Source of the DNA: Amycolatopsis rifamycinica
Lineage (GTDB): Bacteria > Actinomycetota > Actinomycetes > Mycobacteriales > Pseudonocardiaceae
NCBI RefSeq assembly: GCF_000695625.1
Contig: NZ_JMQI01000057.1
Location: forward strand, 1 to 64,000
DNA length: 64,000 nucleotides
Reading direction: 5' to 3'
Below, one piece after another: positions 52,344-59,512 of this stretch. The position numbers and the translations under genes were made by a program. The first letter of the stretch is position 1, and the number at the start of each line of letters is the position of its first letter. The notes under the pieces are model-generated. The model saw only the letters and a program-made list of their open reading frames with translations, had not been told where the DNA came from and did no database searches.

Positions 52344-52358
52344 ATAGCCGACGCCTAT
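52344..52358. promoter_or_regulatory. LysR box (ATAG-N7-CTAT)
   Basis: ATAG (52344-52347) and CTAT (52355-52358) form an inverted repeat with a seven-base centre and contain the T-N11-A signature of LysR regulators. It lies 10 bp from the LysR start and 23 bp upstream of the sdhC -35 box. Because it overlaps an in-frame ATG at 52357, that ATG is unlikely to be the sdhC start. Confidence 0.65.
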
Positions 52359-52380
52359 GGGCAACAGAGTCATCATGTCT

Positions 52381-52409
52381 TTGACCTCTGGTCGACCGGC
52401 TCCTACCGT
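52381..52409 (+). promoter_or_regulatory. sdhC: sdhC promoter giving a probable leaderless mRNA
   Basis: TTGACC (52381-52386) and TACCGT (52404-52409) are spaced by 17 bases. Transcription would start near 52416, directly at GTG codons 52417 and 52420, so the transcript would have no leader. Leaderless genes are common in Actinobacteria. Confidence 0.55.
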
Positions 52410-52416
52410 CGATCGG

Positions 52417-53133
52417 GTGGTGAACGACCTCGCAACCAGGCCCCCGGCGGGGCGACGCTCGGCCGTCCGGCGCTTCTGGGCTTCGACGATCGGCAAGAAG
52501 GCCGTCATGGCGGTGAGCGGCCTGCTCCTGCTCGCCTTCGTGGTCGCGCACATGGTCGGCAACCTCAAGACGTTCCTCGGAGCCGGCGACCTGAACCACT
52601 ACGCCGAGTGGCTCCGCACGATCGGCGAACCGGTGCTGGGCCGCGAGTGGTTCCTGTGGCTCCAGCGGGCGGTGCTGCTCGCCGCGCTGGTCCTGCACGT
52701 CACCGCGGCGGTGCAGCTGGCCCGGCGCGACCGCCGCGCCCGGCCGGTCCGGTACGTCCACCGGCCGCCGGCGCGCGCGACCTTCGCGGTGCGGACCATG
52801 CGCTGGGGCGGGGCGACGCTCGCGGTGTTCGTCGTCTGGCACCTGCTCGACTTCACGGTCGGCGCGGTGCACCGCGACTTCGTCCCCGGCGACCCATACC
52901 ACAACCTGGTCGCGGACTTCCGGGTCTGGTGGGTCAACCTCGTCTACCTCGCCGCCCTGGCCATGCTGGGCCTGCACGTCCACCACGGCTTCGCCGGCGC
53001 GGCGCGCACGCTCGGCGTCACCCGCCCTCGGCGGGAACGGGCGATCAAGATCCTCGGCAGCACGACGGCGGTCGTGGTCGCGGGCGGCTACGCCCTCGTC
53101 CCGGTCGCGATCATGACGGGACTGGTGCACTGA
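52417..53133 (+). CDS. sdhC: Succinate dehydrogenase cytochrome b subunit
   Basis: A 238-residue membrane anchor of the TIGR02046 type. After RRSAVRRFWASTIGKKAVMAVSG it has five or so membrane helices with heme-ligand His in LLLAFVVAHMVGNLKTF, AALVLHVTAAVQLARR, VVWHLLDFTVG and GLHVHHGFAGA. It binds two hemes b and passes electrons to menaquinone. I chose GTG 52417 because the promoter places the mRNA 5' end there; an upstream ATG (52357) overlaps the LysR box. The sdhA start follows after two bases. Confidence 0.9.
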   Translation: MVNDLATRPPAGRRSAVRRFWASTIGKKAVMAVSGLLLLAFVVAHMVGNLKTFLGAGDLNHYAEWLRTIGEPVLGREWFLWLQRAVLLAALVLHVTAAVQLARRDRRARPVRYVHRPPARATFAVRTMRWGGATLAVFVVWHLLDFTVGAVHRDFVPGDPYHNLVADFRVWWVNLVYLAALAMLGLHVHHGFAGAARTLGVTRPRRERAIKILGSTTAVVVAGGYALVPVAIMTGLVH

Positions 53134-53135
53134 AA

Positions 53136-55111
53136 ATGACTGCGGCACGCAGCGCCTCCGTCGAGGGCGGTGGCGGGGAAGAGGGTCGGGTGGACGGCTA
53201 CCGCGTGGGCGACCCGATCGCCGACACGAAGGCACCACGCGTTCCGCTGGAACAGCGCTGGGACGAGCGGAAGTTCGCCGCGAAGCTGGTGAACCCGGCG
53301 AACCGGCGACGCCACCGGGTGATCGTGGTCGGCACCGGGCTGGCCGGCGGCTCGGCCGGGGCGACCCTGGCCGAGCAGGGCTACCACGTCGTGCAGTTCT
53401 GCTTCCAGGACTCGCCGCGGCGCGCGCACTCCGTCGCGGCCCAAGGCGGCATCAACGCGGCGAGAACTACCGCAACGACGGCGATTCGGTGTACCGGCTC
53501 TTCCACGACACGGTCAAGGGCGGCGACTTCCGGTCCCGTGAGTCCAATGTGTACCGGCTGGCCCAGGTGTCGGCGCAGATCATCGACCAGGCCGTGGCCC
53601 AGGGGGTGCCGTTCGCCCGCGAGTACGGCGGCCTGCTGGACACCCGGTCCTTCGGCGGCGTGCAGGTGCAGCGCACGTTCTACGCCCGCGGCCATACGGG
53701 CCAGCAGCTGCTGATCGGCGCGTACCAGGCGCTGTCCCGGCAGATCGACGCCGGGAACGTCGAACTGCACGCGCGCACGGAGATGCTCGACCTGGTGGTC
53801 GCCGGTGGCCGGGCCCGCGGCATCGTCGCGCGCGACCTGGTCACCGGGGAGATCACCACGCACCTGGCGGACGCGGTCGTGCTCGCGACCGGCGGGTACG
53901 GCAACGTCTTCTCCCTCTCGACCAACGCGAAGGGCTCCAATGCCACCGCGATCTGGCGGGCGCACAAACGCGGTGCCTACTTCGCGAACCCGTGCTTCAC
54001 CCAGATCCACCCGACGTGCATCCCGCGGTCCGGCGAGCACCAGTCGAAGCTGACGCTGATGAGCGAGTCGCTGCGCAACGACGGCCGCATCTGGGTCCCG
54101 AAGCGCCAAGGCGACACGCGGCCGCCGGCGGAGATCCCCGAGGCGGAGCGCGACTACTACCTCGAACGCCGGTACCCGAGCTTCGGCAACCTCGTGCCGC
54201 GCGACATCGCCTCGCGGGCGGCGAAGAACGTGTGCGACGCCGAGTTCGGTGTCGGTCCCGGCGGTCTCGGCGTCTACCTCGACTTCGCCGACGCGATCGC
54301 CCGCCTCGGCCGCCGCGCGATCGAAGCCCGCTACGGCAACCTCTTCGACATGTACCAGCGCATCACCGCGGAAGACCCGTACGCGGTGCCGATGCGGATC
54401 TACCCGGCCATCCACTACACGATGGGCGGGCTCTGGGTGGACTACGACCTGCAGAGCACGATCCCCGGGCTGTTCGTGATCGGCGAGGCGAACTTCTCCG
54501 ACCACGGCGCCAACCGGCTCGGCGCGTCGGCGCTCATGCAGGGCCTCGCCGACGGCTACTTCGTGCTGCCGGCGACGGTGAACGACTACCTCGGCGGCAC
54601 GCGGCTCGACGACGTCTCCGAAGGCGTGGTCCGGCAGGTGGAAACCGAAGTGCGCGAACGGATCTCCCGGCTATTGGCCGTGCGGGGGACGCGGTCGGTG
54701 GACTCGTTCCACCGCGAGCTGGGCCTGCTGATGTGGGACCACTGCGGGATGTCCCGCACCCGCGAAGGGCTGCGCAAGGCCCTGGAGCGGGTGCCCGGAC
54801 TGCGGGCGGAGTTCTGGCGTGCGGTCCGCGTCCCCGGCGGTGGCGCGGAGTTCAACCAGGAGCTGGAGAAGGCCGGCCGCGTCGCCGACTTCCTGGAGCT
54901 GGCCGAGCTGATGCTCGTCGACGCCCTCGCGCGCGAGGAATCCTGCGGCGGTCACTTCCGCGAGGAACACCGGACCGCGGAGGGGGAAGCCCGGCGGGAC
55001 GACGAGAACTTCGCTCACGTCGCCGCGTGGGAGTACGGCCCCGAGCCGGTGCTGCACCGCGAAGAACTGGTTTTCGAGCACGTCCACCCGACCCAGCGGA
55101 GCTACTCGTGA
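53136..55111 (+). pseudogene. sdhA: Succinate dehydrogenase flavoprotein subunit, frameshifted
   Basis: The first 109 codons read VIVVGTGLAGGSAGATLAEQGYHVVQFCFQDSPRRAHSVAAQGGINAA, the FAD-binding start of SdhA, including the His of the covalent FAD site (RRAHS). After GCG at 53460-53462 only AG precedes AACTAC, where AAG AAC TAC (KNY) is expected: one base is missing at 53463-53464. The next frame then continues without error (NYRNDGDSVYRLFHDTVKGGDF...) to 55111, with the active-site segments and PAIHYTMGGLWVDYD. Restored length is about 658 residues, normal for the family. It is either a sequencing error or a fresh mutation. Confidence 0.88.
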
Positions 55112-55854
55112 AACTCACCGTCCGCGTGTGGCGGCAGGCCGGCCCGGCCGCGGCAGGCCGGCTGGTCGCCTACCCGGTCGACGGGATCAGCCCGGACATG
55201 TCCTTCCTGGAAATGCTCGACGTGCTGAACCAGCGGCTGATCGAAGCCGGCGACGAGCCGGTGGCGTTCGACCACGACTGCCGCGAGGGCATCTGCGGCT
55301 CGTGCGGGGTGGTGATCGACGGCCGGGCCCACGGTCCCGAGCGCACGACGTCGTGCCAGCTGCACATGCGTTCCTTCGCCGACGGCGACGTCATCGACGT
55401 GGAACCGTGGCGCGCCCAGGGCTTCCCGATCATCAAGGACCTGGTCGTGGACCGCTCGGCGCTGGACCGGATCGTCCAGGCCGGCGGCTACGTCAGCGCG
55501 CCGACGGGCAGCGCACCGGACGCGCACGCGACCCCGGTTCCCAAGCCGGACGCGGACCTGGCGTTCGACAACGCGACGTGCATCGGCTGCGGCGCCTGCG
55601 TGGCGGCCTGCCCGAACGGCTCGGCCACGCTGTTCACCGCGGCGAAGGTGACCCACCTGAGCCTGCTGCCGCAGGGCGGCCCCGAACGCGCGGGCCGGGT
55701 GCTCGACATGGTGGACGCGATGGACGCCGAAGGGTTCGGCGGCTGCACGAACACCGGCGAGTGCGTGGCGTCGTGCCCGAAGGGGATCCCGTTCACGAGC
55801 ATCGCGACGCTCAACCGCGAGTACCTGGCCGCGACCCGCGCCGGACGCCGCTGA
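55108..55854 (+). CDS. sdhB: Succinate dehydrogenase iron-sulfur subunit
   Basis: A 248-residue Fe-S subunit. The N-terminal [2Fe-2S] domain has CREGICGSCGVVIDG and the final Cys in TTSCQLHM; the C-terminal domain has the [4Fe-4S] motif CIGCGACVAACPNG and the [3Fe-4S] motif CTNTGECVASCPKG. It links the flavoprotein to the heme anchor. GTG 55108 overlaps the sdhA stop by four bases (GTGA), so translation depends on ribosomes finishing sdhA; the frameshift upstream would therefore also cut sdhB expression if real. Confidence 0.93.
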   Translation: MKLTVRVWRQAGPAAAGRLVAYPVDGISPDMSFLEMLDVLNQRLIEAGDEPVAFDHDCREGICGSCGVVIDGRAHGPERTTSCQLHMRSFADGDVIDVEPWRAQGFPIIKDLVVDRSALDRIVQAGGYVSAPTGSAPDAHATPVPKPDADLAFDNATCIGCGACVAACPNGSATLFTAAKVTHLSLLPQGGPERAGRVLDMVDAMDAEGFGGCTNTGECVASCPKGIPFTSIATLNREYLAATRAGRR

Positions 55855-55861
55855 CGGCCGG

Positions 55862-56569
55862 TCAGAAGCCGGGCAGCAGGGCGCCGAACCGGCGGCGGCC
55901 GCGCGGGGTGATGAGCAGCTCGCGGTCCCCCGTGCCCCGCCGGACCAGGCCGTCGGCCAGGAACGCCGCCAGCACCCGCTGACCGAGGACGCCGCCGAGG
56001 TGGGGGACGCGGTGGGTCCGGTCCAGGCACGCGGTGGCCGGCCGCCGCCGGCCCGGATCCACTTCCGCCGGCGAGACGCCGAGGTCGTGGAACGCCGACA
56101 GGTCGTCGCCCAGGGCGACCTCGGGCGCCGAACCGTCCGGGGGCCGCAGCGCGCCCCGCGCGACGAGCAGGGCGAACACCGCCACGCCGAGGCGTCCCGC
56201 CGCGTGGTCGTAACACGTGTGTGCGAGGTCCCCGCCCGACCCGGCGCGGTCCGGCGCGGTGATGCCGTCCTTGCCGGCATAGCGCGCCAGGGCGGTCAGC
56301 ACGGCCAAGAGGTCTTCGCGGCCGACGCGGTACAGCGCGTGCCGTCCGGTGTGTTCGACCGTCACGAGCCCCGCGGTGCGCAGCCGGGCGAGGTGGTTGC
56401 CCAGCCGGGGGGCGGTGACGCCGAGCGCGTCGGCCAGCTGCACCATCGTGTGCGGGCCCTCGGCGGCCAGCACCTGCAACGCCGTGAGCCGCACCGGATC
56501 GGCCAGTTCGCGCGTCAGCTCGACGATCGCGCCCTGGACGGCGTTGCCCGGGTCGACCAGTCCACCCAT
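55862..56569 (-). CDS. ArsR-like winged-helix regulator with extra C-terminal domain
   Basis: A 235-residue regulator. The ArsR-type HTH is ELADPVRLTALQVLAAEGPHTMVQLADALGVTAPRLGNHLARLRTAGLVTVEHTGRHALYRVG (residues about 20-85). The C-terminal half (DLAHTCYDHAAGRLGVAVFALLVARGAL, DRTHRVPHLGGVLGQRVLAAFLADGLVRR, LLITPRGRRRFGALLPG) is a helical region often found with ArsR regulators of MFS pumps, with Cys/His that may bind metal. ATG 56569 has GGAGGGA upstream. It is divergent from the MFS gene, 112 bp away. Confidence 0.85.
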   Translation of the reverse strand: MGGLVDPGNAVQGAIVELTRELADPVRLTALQVLAAEGPHTMVQLADALGVTAPRLGNHLARLRTAGLVTVEHTGRHALYRVGREDLLAVLTALARYAGKDGITAPDRAGSGGDLAHTCYDHAAGRLGVAVFALLVARGALRPPDGSAPEVALGDDLSAFHDLGVSPAEVDPGRRRPATACLDRTHRVPHLGGVLGQRVLAAFLADGLVRRGTGDRELLITPRGRRRFGALLPGF

Positions 56570-56602
56570 CACCGTTCCCTCCGACGCGCGCGAGCCTAGC
56601 AC

Positions 56603-56671
56603 GGTTCACGGATCGCTGAATGATGATTGCGGACCGGTGGCGAACGTGCTTACCATTCACGCCTCCGTGAA
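56603..56671. promoter_or_regulatory. Divergent promoter region with distant inverted repeat
   Basis: TTCACGGA (56603-56610) and TCCGTGAA (56664-56671) are perfect inverted copies, 53 bp apart, flanking the AT-richer promoter region shared by the regulator and the MFS gene. Looping or paired binding by the ArsR-like protein is a possibility. Confidence 0.3.
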
Positions 56672-56681
56672 GGGTGGATGC

Positions 56682-57875
56682 ATGACCGGACTGCGAAGCC
56701 TCCTGTGGGGCCGTGGGGTTTCCGCGCTCGGCGACGGCCTCTGGTTCACGATCTGGGCGCTGTACCTGACTCGGATCGCCGGCCTCCCGCCGGTCACGGT
56801 GGGTGTGGGACTGGCCGTGGCGAGCGCCGTGGGCATGGTCGCCGCGGTGCCGCTGGGCACGTTCGCCGACCGGGTGGGCGCGCGGCCGGTGCTGGTCGTG
56901 CTCACGCTGGTGCGGGCCGCCGCGATGGCCGGCTACCTCGCGGTCGGCGGCACCTGGTCGTTCCTGGCCGTGACGGTGCCGTTCACCGCGCTGGCGACCG
57001 GCGGCACCGCGGTGCGGACGGCGCTGATCACCGGGCTGGTCACCGAGCCCGCCGAGCGGGTGCGCGTGCTGGCCCGGCAGCGGGTGGCCCAGCACGTCGG
57101 GTACGCCGCCGGCGCCGGGCTGGGCGCCTTGGTGCTCACCGCCGACGCCCGGTGGGCCTACACGCTGGCCATCGCCGGCAACGCCGTCAGTTTTCTCGTG
57201 CTCGCCGCAACGACGTTGCTGGTGCCCGCGCCCGCCAGGACCCCGGCTCCGGCGACCCGGACGGTGCTGAAGGACCGCCCCTACCTGTGTGTCACCGCGG
57301 CCACCGCGGTGCTTTCGCTGTGCTGGGCCATGTTGTCGGCCGGCTTGCCGCTCTGGCTGGCCGGTCGCACCCACCTCCCGCTGGGGCTCGGCGGGGTCGT
57401 GGTCGTGCTCAGCTCGGTGGGGATCGCGGTGTTCCAGGTGCCGTTCGCGCGGTTCGCGCGCACGGCCGGGCAGGCCGCGAGAACGGCGGTGGTGTCCGGG
57501 GTGGTGCTCGCGGCGAGCTGCGTGCTGCTCGCGACGACGGCCGGCGGTTCCGGGGCGGGCGCGGTGGCGGTGGTGGGGCTCGCCGCGGTGCTGCACGTCG
57601 TCGGGGAGCTGGGGTACGTGGCCGCCAACTGGGGCCTGTCGGTGCGGCTCATGCGCGAAGACGCCAAGGGCGCCTACCAGGGCGCGACCGAAGCGGCCAC
57701 GGCGACCGTGCAGATGGTGGGGCCCGGCGTGTTCACCCTCGCCGTGGGCGGTCTCGGCGGCCCGGGCTGGTTGCTGATCGCGGTGGTGTTCCTCGCGGCC
57801 GTCGCCCCCGTGCCGGCTTTGACCCGCTGGGCGGTCCGGACGCGGCGACCGGCCGAACCGGTGGCCGTCCGCTGA
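56682..57875 (+). CDS. MFS transporter (12 TM)
   Basis: A 397-residue MFS transporter starting at ATG 56682 (MTGLRSLLWGRGVSALGDGLWFTIWALYLTRIAG). Motif A between TM2 and TM3 reads GTFADRVGARPVLVV. The remaining helices are clear, and YQGATEAATATVQMVGPGVFTLAVGG lies in TM11/12. It looks like an antibiotic/solute exporter of the MFS_1 group. It is under the divergent ArsR-like regulator. GAAGGGTGG is the ribosome-binding region. Confidence 0.88.
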   Translation: MTGLRSLLWGRGVSALGDGLWFTIWALYLTRIAGLPPVTVGVGLAVASAVGMVAAVPLGTFADRVGARPVLVVLTLVRAAAMAGYLAVGGTWSFLAVTVPFTALATGGTAVRTALITGLVTEPAERVRVLARQRVAQHVGYAAGAGLGALVLTADARWAYTLAIAGNAVSFLVLAATTLLVPAPARTPAPATRTVLKDRPYLCVTAATAVLSLCWAMLSAGLPLWLAGRTHLPLGLGGVVVVLSSVGIAVFQVPFARFARTAGQAARTAVVSGVVLAASCVLLATTAGGSGAGAVAVVGLAAVLHVVGELGYVAANWGLSVRLMREDAKGAYQGATEAATATVQMVGPGVFTLAVGGLGGPGWLLIAVVFLAAVAPVPALTRWAVRTRRPAEPVAVR

Positions 57876-57878
57876 GCC

Positions 57879-58265
57879 TCAGCTCCCGCCGCCGCTCGCA
57901 GGCCGACCTCCCTCCGACCTCCGCTGAGCGGCGGCGCGCCTGGAACTCCGCCGCCGCAGCAGCCGGCCGGTCAGGCCGACCCCCTCGTAGGTCAGGACCC
58001 CGCACACCGGGATGACCACGAAGAACAGGACTTCCTCGAGCGGGATCCCGAACGGCGCCCGCAGGCCGCTGACATACGCCGGGTCGAAGTCCCAGACGCC
58101 GGCGGCGATCGCCAAGGCGTCCCAGACGAGGAACACCGCCGCCACCGGCAGCACCGCGCGCAGCAGCCGGCCCGGCCGGCGGTAGACCCGCGCGCCGGCC
58201 AGCTCGATCGGCAGCGTCACCAGTACGCACGCGCCCAGCACGGCCAGGTATTCCGCGCGGCCCAC
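57879..58265 (-). CDS. Lycopene cyclase-type (CrtYc/CrtYd) domain membrane protein
   Basis: A 128-residue protein with three hydrophobic segments: EYLAVLGACVLVTLPIELAG, LRAVLPVAAVFLVWDALAIAAGVWDFDP, and GIPLEEVLFFVVIPVCGVLTYEGVGL. The P-L-E-E-V-L-F-F and LTYE motifs belong to the heterodimeric lycopene/C50 carotenoid cyclases CrtYc/CrtYd. The partner half and other carotenoid genes are not in the window, so this is an orphan copy. The start is GTG 58265, with a poor ribosome-binding site. About 180 bp upstream contain no gene. Confidence 0.82.
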   Translation of the reverse strand: MGRAEYLAVLGACVLVTLPIELAGARVYRRPGRLLRAVLPVAAVFLVWDALAIAAGVWDFDPAYVSGLRAPFGIPLEEVLFFVVIPVCGVLTYEGVGLTGRLLRRRSSRRAAAQRRSEGGRPASGGGS

Positions 58266-58445
58266 CTCAGCGCGCCCCGGGAGAACGCCACGCCCATCCG
58301 ATCATGCCGGGATTCTGCCCGGCGACGCCGGTTTCCGCAGCAGCGGCGCGTTTGCCGGACCGCGCCCCGGGTACGCGGTCGCGGCGGTGCCCGCCCGGTG
58401 TTCGAGCTCAGCCCGTGGTCTCCACAACCCGGGTGGCCGGGCGGG

Positions 58446-58814
58446 TCACCGCCGCACGGCCGCCATGAGCGGGTGCCAGCGCGTCGCGTCGAAGATCAGG
58501 GTGATGGCCTCGATCTTCCCGTCGCGCAGCCGGAAGTGCTCGGCGGTGTGCTGGACACCCACCGGGGTCGCGGTGTGCACGTCGTAGACGAGCGTGGCCT
58601 CCGTCTCGCCGTAGAGCTCGCTGATCAGGTCCACGCCGGTGACGATCCCGACGAACCCCGCCAGCCCGTCGAGGTGGCCGCGGGCGTCGGTCGAGGCGAT
58701 CAGCGGGCTGCGGAAGGTGAAGGTGCCCGCCAGCTGCGCGGCGGCGGCGGTCACGTCGCCGTCGAAGCGGGCGCGGTGGTAAGCCCGGACGGTCTCTGCG
58801 GTCTGCGTGCTCAT
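58446..58814 (-). CDS. SnoaL-like (NTF2 fold) small protein
   Basis: A 122-residue SnoaL/NTF2-like protein (TAETVRAYHRARFDGDVTAAAAQLAGTFTFRSPLIASTD, EHFRLRDGKIEAITLIFDATRWHPLM). Such proteins may be isomerases, hydratases or ligand-binding subunits. ATG 58814 has GGAGGACCG before it and overlaps the MarR gene stop by four bases (ATGA), so the two are coupled and the MarR protein probably controls both. Function unknown. Confidence 0.85.
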   Translation of the reverse strand: MSTQTAETVRAYHRARFDGDVTAAAAQLAGTFTFRSPLIASTDARGHLDGLAGFVGIVTGVDLISELYGETEATLVYDVHTATPVGVQHTAEHFRLRDGKIEAITLIFDATRWHPLMAAVRR

Positions 58815-59347
58815 CGGTCCTCCAGGTGACGGGCGAGGTGGTGCTGGTTTTCCGCCAGCCGCAGGCACAGGTGCCGCAGCTGGGCTGTTTCGGCTTCGGT
58901 GAAGCCCCGGAAGAGCGCGGCCATCGCCAGCTGCGACGGACGGCGGAACTCCGCCAGCCACGTCCGGCCGTCCGGGGTGATCCGGACCCGCACCGCCCGC
59001 CGGTCACGCGGGTCGGGGACCCGTTCGGCGAGCCCGGCGCGTTCCAGGGTGTCGACCAGGCCGGTCACGTTCCGGGAGCTCACCCCGGCGGACGCGGCGA
59101 GGTCCTTGACGTTCGCCCCGCCGTCGGCGAGCCGGATCAGGATGTCGAGGGCGCCGGGGCTGAGGCCACGGCTGCCGGTGCCCCGGGAGCGCAGCTGGTC
59201 CAGGCTGCGCGCGGCCGTGCGGACCGCGGCCGCGGCCTCCAGCGCACCGGTGTCTTCGCCGAGGGTGAACCCGGCCAGTGCGCCGCGGACCTCGGGGGAG
59301 TAGAGCCGGTCGTCCGCGTCCCGGGCGAAGTTGGGTACGTCGTTCAT
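58811..59347 (-). CDS. MarR-family transcriptional regulator
   Basis: A 178-residue MarR regulator. The winged helix is LSPGALDILIRLADGGANVKDLAASAGVSSRNVTGLVDTLERAGLAERVPDPRDRRAVRVRITPDG, flanked by dimerisation helices. I take ATG 59347 (MNDVPNF); a TTG at 59356 would add three residues. The promoter and two palindromes lie within 45 bp upstream, so the gene is probably autorepressed. It is the first gene of a pair with the SnoaL-like gene. Confidence 0.88.
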   Translation of the reverse strand: MNDVPNFARDADDRLYSPEVRGALAGFTLGEDTGALEAAAAVRTAARSLDQLRSRGTGSRGLSPGALDILIRLADGGANVKDLAASAGVSSRNVTGLVDTLERAGLAERVPDPRDRRAVRVRITPDGRTWLAEFRRPSQLAMAALFRGFTEAETAQLRHLCLRLAENQHHLARHLEDR

Positions 59348-59389
59348 AGTGAACAACTACATTAGTACGTACTTCCGTATATCTGTCAA
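59342..59389 (-). promoter_or_regulatory. MarR promoter with two palindromes
   Basis: On the minus strand TTGACA (59389-59384) is followed after 16 bases by TACTAA (59367-59362). The 10-bp palindrome AGTACGTACT (59364-59373) covers the -10 region, and GTTCA-TAG-TGAAC (59342-59354) covers the start codon. This AT-rich island is typical of an autoregulated MarR operator/promoter, with an mRNA start around 59355. Confidence 0.65.
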
Positions 59390-59512
59390 CGGCCTGTCCG
59401 CTCGCAGGCGTTAACCAGGGTTTCGCCCGGCGTTAGCCTCGCTCTGCGCGCAGGTTCGCCATCGGCCACCCATACTGACCCGGCTCGCCACCCCGACACC
59501 CCCGGAGTCCCC

